From: Fasciola hepatica
Taxonomy: Eukaryota; Platyhelminthes; Trematoda; Plagiorchiida; Fasciolidae
Reading direction: 5' to 3'
Length of the DNA stretch: 64,000 nucleotides
Assembly: GCA_948099385.1 (NCBI GenBank)
Contig: CANUEZ040000103.1
Span: 9,286,501 to 9,350,500 of the forward strand
Part shown: positions 34,202 through 43,449 of the stretch, piece by piece
Layout: each line of letters begins with the position of its first letter
Numbering within the stretch: position 1 is the stretch's first letter
Made by a program: the position numbers and the translations under genes
Notes under the pieces: model-generated
What the model saw: the letters and a program-made list of their open reading frames with translations, nothing else
Databases searched by the model: none
Told to the model about the DNA's origin: nothing

Positions 34202-35618
34202 CTAGACTAAAAGTAGCCGGTGGAACGGCATCTGGCCCGGGGTGGTATGACCGCCTAATTTTAGTTAGCTGTACTGTTAAGTCGTTCGGGTGAAATGTAA
34301 CCGCTGAGAACTGTGCAGATGTCAGCGGCTCAACGTGATATAGGCATGGGGAGTCATCGGTAGTTAGAGACGAAGCAAAATAGGCACTGAATGCCTCGGA
34401 GATCTCTTGGGAGTTCGTTATATAATTGTTGTTATATATAATGGATGAGATAGGAGAACTGCACTGGCTGTTTCTCAACTTCATCAGCTTAGATAAAGCT
34501 TCGGACCTCTTGGGGTGACTCAGCGCCCTTAATTCCTGTTTTTTACTGCGGGACATTTCAATCAATTTCATAGAATTATATAAACGGTTCATTTGCAAGA
34601 ACAACGAAAAGTCTCTCGACCTAAGGAATTCGCGTTGTAGCATAGAAAGCTTCTGCTTTAATCGACAAAAACTGTTTGGTTTATCTCGTCCAGGTAGACC
34701 TTGGGTTGGGGTGATTACGTCAAGACATGCATTTAGTGTGGAGTAAAGATGATCCACCACGGTATGCAAGTCATCAGATAAAAAGAAAGTATCCCAGTTC
34801 TGCGAGCGAATGAGTGAGGGTAATTGATTCCAGCTAGCTTGGTGGAACGGTCTTTTAACGGTTGGTTTGTGAACGGTTCGTGCTGGCACTGAAAACTCAC
34901 ATTTTACCGGCAAGTGGTCACAACCTGGGATGCTGTTCACGATAGATGTGTGCACGCGAGATAATCCTACCGTAAAAATGAGATCAAGGATGCTACTGCC
35001 TCTAGTTGGGCACTTCACATGTTGAGTCCATCCTCCTAAACGAATGCTGGTCAGGAAGTGTAGTAAGTGATGTGGAGCTTTCAAAGTGGACCAACGTATG
35101 CCTGGTGCGTTAAAGTCGCCAGCCACCAGTTTTGGGCCGGTTATGTCCGCAACAACGTTTAACGCCTCTATGATAGGCAGAAAGTCGTTTTGACTAGTAT
35201 TCGGGGGGCGGTAGATGCAACTAACAATGAAGTCAGAACATCCTGTAGTGACCTGTAGCCAAACTGAATCAGGCAAGTTATCGAGTATGGGGTGCTGAAA
35301 TATTTTCGCTCGCATGTTTTGTCTTACATATATAAGACAGCCTCCCCCTCTCTGAGTGAGTCTATTTTTCCTGAAAGCTTGGTATCCGGTGATAGCGATA
35401 TCCTCGTTTGGAGTGTTGTCTGTCAACCAGGTTTCGGTAATTAAAATAAGGTCGTAATCAGACGTGAGCAGTAATATACGCAGCATTCGCATCTTATTCA
35501 CTATTGAGCGTGCATTCAGCATAAACAATGATAACCGTTTAGTGGAGTCAAGGTTAACGTTAAGATCTTTATAGGATTCCGAAATTTTCATTTGCTGAAG
35601 GCGGATCGGATGACGCAA
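34146..35618 (-). CDS. CR1 ORF2 endonuclease and RT N-terminal part
   Basis: An open frame of 490 codons. The endonuclease motifs are LFMLNARSIVNK (N), DLILITETWLTD (E), RGGGCLIYVRQN, SCIYRPPNTS (Y), KLVAGDFNAPGI (D, N), RGSSILDLIF and SIPGCDHLPV (D-H; the usual Ser is Cys here). The linker runs to IRRSYHPGPDAVPPATF, the first RT-associated box. The frame then ends after LLSKVFNLSEQ, where the sequence continues in another frame at 34201. The ATG at 35618 may not be the native start. Product if made: a nickase without polymerase. Confidence 0.88.
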   Translation of the reverse strand: MRHPIRLQQMKISESYKDLNVNLDSTKRLSLFMLNARSIVNKMRMLRILLLTSDYDLILITETWLTDNTPNEDIAITGYQAFRKNRLTQRGGGCLIYVRQNMRAKIFQHPILDNLPDSVWLQVTTGCSDFIVSCIYRPPNTSQNDFLPIIEALNVVADITGPKLVAGDFNAPGIRWSTLKAPHHLLHFLTSIRLGGWTQHVKCPTRGSSILDLIFTVGLSRVHTSIVNSIPGCDHLPVKCEFSVPARTVHKPTVKRPFHQASWNQLPSLIRSQNWDTFFLSDDLHTVVDHLYSTLNACLDVITPTQGLPGRDKPNSFCRLKQKLSMLQREFLRSRDFSLFLQMNRLYNSMKLIEMSRSKKQELRALSHPKRSEALSKLMKLRNSQCSSPISSIIYNNNYITNSQEISEAFSAYFASSLTTDDSPCLYHVEPLTSAQFSAVTFHPNDLTVQLTKIRRSYHPGPDAVPPATFSLGGTDIPFLLSKVFNLSEQ

Positions 35619-35957
35619 TCATTATTCCTTGAGATGGAGTAGTCGGTAATGTGGATGGTGAAATAAGCTGAGTAGAAACACCTGGCGTGGCAGTCAGCTT
35701 GGTTGTTAAGCTAAGCTGGGTGTGACTAGTACTGATGAGATTCGTTAGATTGGAAGGATGTCGGCGGTTGGTAAGTCTACTTAGTGCGGAACAACACCGC
35801 GAAAGATCACTATCGAGTGCTTTACTATTGGTAGATACTGGTGGCTGGGACGTAGAAATATGAGGGAGGGTTAAGTGGGAAAGAAAAAGGACGTAGCAGC
35901 CTCAGGTATCTTGGCACCTGCCTTAATACGGGTGGTAACACAGGTGCCCTCTTGACA

Positions 35958-37539
35958 TCAGTAATTTGATGGGCTGTAACCTGGAGGGGGGATGTGAAAT
36001 GGAAGTGGGATATACGGGTGTTGGTTGGCGTAGAGACTGGGAGGTCGTGGGTACTGTTGTAAGTGGCCTGCGGTAGAAAAGGGATTCAGGGTGGGTGAGA
36101 TATGTGAACGATAAAAGGAAAGAGATTCATGTGAGAAAATATTACTTAGGCTACGATAGAAGTTATGTAGAACACTAAAGTAATCGTTTGGTATGAATGG
36201 TGGCGTTGTTGAAGAGGCCCGGAGGTTAGTTGTACCAGCCTGATGAGGATGATAACCAGGTGAAGAAAACACGATACTGGGTGGAATGTGCGGTGCAACT
36301 AGTGGTTGGTGGTTTGGATTGGGGAGATAGGTCTTGAATGGCGTTTTCTTGTCCATTGTTGCACTCCGTGTTGCCTCGCTTGGGGTCCTTAGCCGTTGGA
36401 AGTGTGGCTTGATGAGTGAGTTAGGATTGACCGTAGTGTCAACAATGTGCAGTCCACCTAGTAATGATGTTTTCGCTGGTTTGGGGGATGGCCTAGGCTC
36501 CGTAGATTGCAGAGTGGCTAATGGAGCCGAGTGGAGAGATGGCAAAGAAGAATTTGGGGTGACTCCGTTGATGGGTTGGGGATTTCTGGGTATGGCTGTT
36601 AAGCCAGTTAGGCGGTTCGCATCGTCATCGATCGTGGCCGATATTTCGGTGATAGGTAATGGTGGAATCGAGTTAGTCAGCCCAAGAGAGGACAGCTTGC
36701 CAGGGGTAAACTCTATGCTTCTTGGTTTCTTAGGCGCTGGCTGGTGAGGTGACGTTGAACTGGATATATCTAAATCGACGTCAGACATATGGGATCGATG
36801 TTCTGGTGAACATGAAGCCGAATTGATATTGCATGCATTTTGCGCATCGTCAGACTGAGAAGAAGCGGATAGTTGATGGCGGACAATTTTTGACGAAGCT
36901 GAATGCGTGCTGGTGGACCTGGCGAATTCCCTTTGTAATGGGGTTTTTGTCGGCAGCAATTTTAATGTTCTTGAACGGGGATCTCAAAGCGACGGTGGAT
37001 TGGCTCTTAATGAATTGTTTAGCGGGTTCCTCTTCAAGAAATTTGAACAACACTGGACAGGATTTGCGTTGAATGTTCTTTCGTAGCCGAAAGCACTGGC
37101 AGGGGTGGTGTGCCATATTAATAGAACTTAGAAGGTTATGTTTTACTTTCTCAACAGGGATTCTGTCGGGAATATTAAATACCACAGCATTTTTTGAGTT
37201 ACTGATTCTTCGAACTATTTCTGAGGCAATGGCGTCTATGAAACGCCCAGCCGTGACTAGGTCTAGGGTTGACGGATTTGTTGGAGGGTCAGAGATATAC
37301 GTGAGCGGAATTAGCTTGGATAGGGTCGTATCGATCAAAGAAATGTGGCTGCTGAGATTAAGGAGATTGTGTTCTATGGTCTCTACCCTTTTGTTTGCCC
37401 CGCCAAAAACATCGGTCAGGCTAACGGAACAAGGATTCAGTGGGAGTTTTGCGACTTTCGACTTGGCGAGTACTTTTGGTCGGATGTTGGTACGACCAAC
37501 CAGTGAGGATGCGGTTTGTCTAGCCGGCAGTTTGGACAT
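35958..37539 (-). pseudogene. CR1 ORF1, one frameshift
   Basis: The first frame (36850-37539, 229 codons) has SVSLTDVFGGANKRVETIEH with a predicted coiled coil (about residues 40-75), then an RRM-like region with NAVVFNIPDRIPVEKVKH, CFRLRKNIQRKSCPVLFKF and FKNIKIAADKNP. A shift near 36.95 kb moves to the second frame (35958-36959), where the text continues as a Ser/Pro-rich tail of about 320 residues (SDVDLDISSSTSP is shared with the ORF1 at 27.3 kb). Such RRM-type ORF1 proteins bind element RNA. The long proline-rich tail is a feature of this lineage. The ATG at 37539 is preceded by untranslated sequence to about 37573. Confidence 0.78.
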
Positions 37540-37847
37540 TGCAACACTGACCGCGATTGCACTAGAGAGCTAAATACACAGAGTAGTCTTACGTTCCCCA
37601 ATGTACAGGCTTACTGAAATAAAAACGTGTAACTCTGTGGCTTTGGATCAAATAAACTTAAAACTATGGAACTGTTGATATAGAGTCTCTGAAATTAAAC
37701 GAGGACTTCTTTCAGGGAATTCTCTGAATTAATATGTTGAATTGGGTGGTAGACTGCCACACAGTCGCGCACGATGGTGCCAACTTTTTCTTATTTTAGA
37801 CAAGTTTCCCTCAGTTCATATCCTGGGACCCTAGTAGCAAACCGGAT

Positions 37848-37925
37848 CCGGTAACTTGCCGGTATTGTTACCGGTAGGGTGCCGGTACCGGAAGGGCACA
37901 CCGGAATCAAACCGAAATCGGAGTA
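37848..37925 (+). repeat. 11-bp-period CCGG array downstream of the DUF4806-like copy A
   Basis: Units CCGGTAACTTG, CCGGTATTGTTA (12), CCGGTAGGGTG, CCGGTACCGGA, then AGGGCACACCG, GAATCAAACCG, AAATCGG. It lies about 650 bases beyond the last visible exon of the 38.6-39.8 kb gene. The array at 42701-42810 has the same relation to the second copy. Confidence 0.65.
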
Positions 37926-38575
37926 CGATTTCAATCCATTTTTAAATTTAAACCCGATTTTCGAAATCGCCCACGCCCCTCCAACGATCATGCCATTCTA
38001 GCTTTTCCGAAATTTACGCAAGTAGTTAACTGATCGATCAAGTTACCTACGCGAACAGTCTTATCCCCACATACTTTGCACACACAATTTTATGATTGCC
38101 TGCTACTGCATTCCGAAAGCTTGTCCACTCTCCCACAGCGATGCTTACTTGAGGACGGCATGATCTAACGTCTTACAACTGGCAGTGCAACCCAAATGAC
38201 ACTCATTCCAAAATGCTGAACCTTAGACATTTCAAAACGAACAAATTGTACGAAGTAAAAATTTTATATATTGTTTATATTTACAATGTGAATCTAACGA
38301 ACAATCTTCTTCCCATCACACTTTCGCGCCGACATCTGGAAAGGATAACAAAAGTGTGAATCAGAAATAAGATGAATTGTGGGACGAAAATAAATATACG
38401 TATAGATATGAATAATCAGATACATACAAATAGAATACTGCAGTGATATATATACTACGGACTCCGAAACGGTAATTAGTTAAGTAAAGTGAAGCATGAA
38501 ATTCGTTATCGTCGTTTGTGCAAATAAATAAAACAATTTACCATGGGACTGCAAATGCGTGATCAGTGAACGTAC
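37926..38575. other. No gene recognised; probable 3' part of the copy A element
   Basis: Between the CCGG array and the last visible exon. The last exon ends in an AG|GT donor with 2 bases of a codon left, so a further 3' exon should lie in this stretch, but I could not place it. Confidence 0.35.
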
Positions 38576-39797
38576 CTGGCAGTTTTGCGTCCTAAGCCGC
38601 GATCTCTTGCGTCGGTAAACCATCGTTTCATGGTACGCTCGATCTCCAGCACAGACGACTCCCGGAAACGATTGGTAGATTTTACGGCATCTGTAAATAA
38701 ACAGTAATTATATTTCATTAGACTGACCAATGACGGCTTTAGGAAACTTGTAGCTTCCCACTGCAATTTTACCAGCTGTTCCGGTCCAATTGCACGCGAG
38801 TGCCAAATTCTCCCCGATCAAAGATGCAAGCATTCGGCGTATACTTGATTCAAGATCGGTGCACAGATGACGCTTGAGTGCGTTGACCTTATAATATGAT
38901 GTGGAATTATTCTATCACTTACAGTGCCCGTGAAGTTATTCAGTACCGAAAGATCTTCTTCCAGTTTCAGAAGATCTGTGATATTGTCTGCTTGTAGAGG
39001 CTCGTAGTCCGTCGTATTTGTCGCATCCAGGCGTCAATTACGCCGTCAATTTTGGCGATCATCAACGCCATATCGTTGCGAATGCCACTTAGGTTTGACA
39101 GCATCCGTTCGAAGTAGTCTGGTAATCGTAGTAGCTGATAATGAGAAACTAACCTTGCCACTTGCTGGCGTAAGCGGGCATAGGCTGTGGAGATAAGGGC
39201 GTTGTTACAACTTGTATTGTGCTAATTGCAGTATAGGAGTGTAAGTAACTTTTACGCAACATACCTGGGACCGGCCACCTTTGACAATATGGCATCTTCG
39301 CTGGGTCTCCTCTGAGACTTCAATGTTGGTGGACTATAACTAATATGAAACGAGGACTTCGCACTGGACTTACCTAGGTGATGAATGGCCAAGAGCCATG
39401 GTATCACCGGGGGAGTCGGGGAATTGTATCGGAGACTCTCTTCGAATCCTCTGCGACGGAGGTATCTCGACAGAACTGTCATCCGATGACAATGGTACCG
39501 GTATTCTAAAAGGAATGTGATAACGTATAACAATGTACCTGCGGCGAACGGTGTACCGCTGCGAAAATGGTGTCATGGGCAACGTATCATCCGTTGACGC
39601 CGACATACCGGATTCGGCAAGAAAATTCCTTTCGAATCTAATTGCGTCTCTGAGATTATCTGAGAAGAATGCATATAACTGGGAGTGTTACCTGAGTGAT
39701 AAATCTCATGAAAATCGTATGCTGGAACCGTTTCCGGCAAACATCCACCGTCCAACAAGAGGCGTTGGAACCGCTTCGAAGCTGTAGCGGTTGCCAT
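38576..39797 (-). CDS. DUF4806-like protein, multi-exon, copy A
   Basis: Exons on the minus strand follow from AG/GT sites and phase: 39692-39797, 39539-39659, 39374-39505, 39265-39333, 39154-39221, 38933-39118, 38773-38887, 38576-38690. The introns are 32, 33, 40, 43, 35, 45 and 82 bases. The start ATG (MATATASKRFQRLL) has an in-frame TGA just upstream. N-terminal part: YDFHEIYHS, DNLRDAIRFER, LPMTPFSQRYTVRR. Middle: DYFERMLSNLSGIRNDMALM. C-terminal DUF4806-like block: DLLKLEEDLSVLN, KRHLCTDLESSIRRMLASLI, LACNWTG, MKRWFTDARDR. One unresolved frame change lies within the exon at 38933-39118. DUF4806 proteins are of unknown role and often come from transposons in animals. The last exon ends in a donor, so a 3' exon is missing from the model. 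Confidence 0.65.
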
Positions 39798-39929
39798 CTT
39801 CGTTCATACTTTTACCACGTTTATTGTTTAACTGAACGCTGACTGCCAAGCGCGGTGGCCATTTGACCGTTGCTCTTGCGCACGCTCCCAAATACACGCT
39901 AACCACTATCTCTCCCAATCGCCTTCTCG

Positions 39930-40830
39930 TTCTCACGGGTCGTGGAGAATACTGTTCTGGTTAACATATTTGTGCAGTGCCGCACATTAGAGTAACGTGC
40001 AGGTGGTCCACGCAGTACAAAGGACCGAAGCACGCGTTTACTAAGGAAACTGACAGTACTTTCGGCCACGGGAAATGGTGTCAGTAGGGAAGCGGGGGAT
40101 GGTGGACATGCAGCTCGATCCTCAAGGCGAGTAACCTGGACAACTGGCAGCACTCTCAGCTTAGGATCGGCTTTTTGTGGAATTTCTGGCTTAGCCTTCT
40201 CATTGTGGAGCCTCAGATGGAATGGCTTATCAATGGATACGCCCTTAAGCCCTTTGATTTCCTCCTTGAGCTTTGCGGCCGAGGAAACAATTCATTTGGC
40301 TGCATCTGTGGAGCCCATTTCAATGAGAACAGCGTGAACCCGGTTGTTGCGTTTAGTTGCCAACCAATTGGGCCGACTTCTAAGTGGGGAAGGGAGCTTT
40401 AAGGCGGTTGAACACCTGAGCATAGGTGTTATGAGGGTGATCCAAACTGAGGAAGCGACCCCAAAGGAGGACTCGCTTGGAGCAATTCTCGATGTCTTGT
40501 AAAATCTTGGCGGCTTCAAGAATTTGCTGCTCAGAAGCTCTACACACCTGATCGGCTTCCTGGGACACCGAAAGGGATTTGATAACCAAACTTCTCAGGC
40601 TGGTCAGCCCATCCTTAAGGGTGTAGACGGTGGCCCTTAGCTCGGCTATCTCTGCAGCCTGACTTTAGATTGCGCATTTAATACATCCGTTGCCAGCGCA
40701 TTATGAAGGACCGTTTCGTCCGGATTGAGGAGTGGGACATTGGCCACAGAGAGGGAATCACACTTTCTCATGGGGAAAGTAGCCTCATCCGGGCAAGCGG
40801 TTATATCAATGGTGAGGGGCGTTGACACTT
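39930..40830 (-). pseudogene. LINE ORF1-like relic
   Basis: Minus-strand pieces look like a non-LTR ORF1. There is a helical stretch AEIAELRATVYTLKDGLTSL, then CSKRVLLWGRFLSLDHPHN (40380-40589). In the next frame come NWLATKRNNRVHAVLIEMGS and AAKLKEEIKG, which is the layout of an RNA-binding domain (a first beta strand with basic flank, a conserved R-x-N-x-V strand near the end). A Pro/Ala-rich tail follows to about 39930. One frameshift lies near 40390. It is unlike the ORF1 of the two large CR1 copies and could belong to the second CR1 lineage, whose ORF1 is otherwise not seen here. It interrupts the DUF4806-like copy A from any upstream partner gene. Confidence 0.4.
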
Positions 40831-42700
40831 TTCAGGATCCAGTCAGCACAGATAAAGATGAGTTTAAGTGGAGGGGGACGAGCTGTGTGTTCTAAAAATT
40901 TCAAAAACAGCTACATTCACCGAGGAAGACGGCCGCACCGCTGGTGTTCTGCAGTTCAATGCTAAGTAAAACAGGCTTGATCGATGAAAGAGGGAAAAAA
41001 CGAGACAACCTAATATCTACGTCAGGTTGACCTTGACCTCGAATGGTGTTGCATGGACTTAGCATCGCACTTAGTATCGCAATTAGCATCGGGTGCATAT
41101 CAGATTCAAATCTGATCACCCGAGACCCCAAAGATCCTCAGGTGCTGCAACGAAAAGTGGAAATATAGCATTTGTTCCAGTGGTCACGACAAGGTCACTG
41201 GTCAGTAGTTTTCCGGCCATCTATTTCCTTTTTTGAAAAACAAGAGAATCCCGGTAGACAAACAAGCTACCACAGACCACACTGGACCACGAGACATGGT
41301 AACATGATAAGCTGTCATCGTCGAAGCTGATACCATGGCGCTCATTCTTTCGTTTTCCCTCTAGACTGCGGTAGTGGTGCTTGCTTGGATGATACTGGAG
41401 GCTTAACATCTTGATACATCGTATATGGGCACGACTTAAGCTTTGACAGTGAAGGTGGTGGAGCAGGAAAAAGGAAGACAGAAAATTATTATTGATAATG
41501 AAGAGTAAGGTTATAACGCTCGGAAATAGAGGAAAACGATAAAGAGAAGTTCAACGATTTGAAAATTGCTCAGAATTAGCTGCGATGCTGGCTTCAGTGA
41601 GAGTGAAAATGCGCTAGCCTAGGATGTCAGACTAAGGGCACTTCACCGTGCTAGGACTCCTCCGTCAACACGACTCAATCCGATCTCTGCTACATGTTTG
41701 GTTTCATTCCAAAACAGGTTGAGGACCAGTTTTGCGTTGGGTGATGGATGATATGTGGCGTCCTGACGTGTGATGGCAGGTCGGCAGACCCCTGCACCTC
41801 TTGCTCAGAAGTCAACCTTACATTTTGTTTCTTTTTTCCCGACCTTTGACTTCCAGGTGTCAAGGTTTCGTCATTGTCCTCTGGTACTTTTTTAAAAACA
41901 TAAATTTTTTTGGCAGTCTAGTATCGTACCTCACTTTTTGTCGGCTTCCGCGGTAGAAGCCCGGTGGCCTCCTATATCACATCATCTTGTGACTTCAGTT
42001 TGTCAAGTTAGGGGCAAACAGGATAATACAACACATCGGCCTTAGTTTTTATGTTTTGTAGGAAACGCTCAACAGGCCAAGGATCACTGCTCCATTATAG
42101 TGACTTTTTGGCGACTGCATTAGGGTAAGTGTTTAGCTGTCTTGTGCTCCTATTATTACTAATCTCTTCCTATGTCGTCGGGCCTCCCATGTTATGACGG
42201 TAATGCTGTGTGCGAGGCCAATACCTTATTAGTCTGTGGTGGCTTCGCGCAAAAGTGTGGAAAACAGGTGTGAGTTTAGGTTTGCTCAATTTTGCCGTGC
42301 TAGCCTGTGAAACCGGGTTCCAGTTTATCCCTGTAGGTGAGCGAGAGAAGTTGGGTTTCACCGTCATCCACGAACAAGATTCACAGCACTGTCCAGGTTT
42401 TTTTCCTGATGAAAACGTTTTCCTGTAGTTTCAAACACTGCGTGCCCTGCTACTCAGAGATCATGAGGTAGTCTGTGATTCTAAGTCAGGCCTCCAAACA
42501 AGCTGTCCCAGTGGGCATCTGACTTCCTCCTGCGATGAATGACCCCATGGGCCTCCACAACGGATGCCGGTGGTTTAATACATCGAAGGACTATTAGTTG
42601 GGTGGAGAAACTTACCCTAGCTTCCTCACTGCAATGGAGTTTTACAAGCTTCAGCTCGTGTTCTCTGAGACTGTTATCTGTCCCTACTGGCACACTGGAT
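40831..42700. other. No gene recognised
   Basis: A small hairpin-like repeat occurs at 41061-41110 (CATCGCACTTAG / TATCGCAATTAG / CATCGGGTG, then CAGATTCAAATCTG, an inverted repeat). Short open frames without motifs. The part near 42490-42640 may be the outer end of the copy B element, but no terminal repeat was recognised. Confidence 0.35.
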
Positions 42701-42810
42701 CCGGCGTGGCTCCGGACCGGTTCAGGCAAGGTGCCGGTAGTGTTCCGGTGGTTCTCCGGTAACTTTCGGAGATCTTTCGGAAACGCTACCGGTACCGTGC
42801 CGGCACAGGT
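42701..42810 (+). repeat. Ten 11-bp CCGG repeats downstream of DUF4806-like copy B
   Basis: Exact 11-base frame: CCGGCGTGGCT, CCGGACCGGTT, CAGGCAAGGTG, CCGGTAGTGTT, CCGGTGGTTCT, CCGGTAACTTT, CGGAGATCTTT, CGGAAACGCTA, CCGGTACCGTG, CCGGCACAGGT. The units diverge at positions 5-11 but keep CCGG at the start and never change length. Confidence 0.75.
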
Positions 42811-43259
42811 ACGGAAAGAGGCGGAATAGTGGAAAATCAAAGGTTCTAACGCATACTCCATCTCCACGTACCTCTAGATTCCAAATCTCTCTCCTGATTT
42901 AACAACGCTTCATTAGCCGCTGTCTAATGGTGCTTACAATCACTAGCCAGGAAACTACACTACCAGGAGATATTAAATTTCGTGTTTTGATAATAACGCT
43001 TTCATCGATGGGCCAAGTTCATCATTAACATCTCACGTATAGCTGGCACTAAAAGCGCTTCATCGCGATGGGAAACAAACTGGTATGAAAGTGCAAACGG
43101 GCAAAAAAGGAGGAGTAAATATAAGTAATAAATGTTTATGAAAAATCATTGTACAAAAAAAATGTTGTACTTATTCTCCCAACATAGTTTTATGTACCGG
43201 CAACACTTGGAAAGGAAAACGCAACTGAAACAGTGGTTTGGCAGTGTGAACAATGATGT

Positions 43260-43343
<84 letters not shown>

Positions 43344-43449
43344 CGCGTACGTTGCAACGTACCCAAACTACGTGAAATTAGTAAATTGTGGTACACAAGT
43401 GAAGTGTAAGGTTGTTTAAGGTGTGCTTCACGGGGTAGTTTGAGCCTAC
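42811..43449. other. Non-coding stretch with a TA microsatellite
   Basis: Contains the uninterrupted TA run at 43262-43340. Open frames of Tyr-Ile repeats here on both strands are a by-product of that run. A 3' exon of copy B may be hidden here. Confidence 0.4.
43262..43340. repeat. TA dinucleotide microsatellite, about 39 units
   Basis: Uninterrupted AT/TA run of 79 bases. Perfect over its length, so likely young or actively changing in length. Confidence 0.95.

Larger units (their letters stand above)
32716..37573 (-). mobile_element. CR1-like LINE, near full length, best-preserved copy
   Basis: On the minus strand: ORF1 (35958-37539, one frameshift), a spacer of about 340 bases, then ORF2 with a 490-codon endonuclease frame (34146-35618), RT (33298-34201) and the C-terminal region (32734-33237). 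Only about four frame changes separate it from an intact element, near 36.95, 34.15-34.03, 33.30 and 33.22 kb. Length about 4.86 kb. It is the least decayed LINE in the window and therefore probably the youngest of its lineage. Confidence 0.92.

Noticed and set aside
36334..36747. 137-codon plus-strand frame
   Set aside because: Lies opposite the CR1 ORF1 tail and is its shadow.
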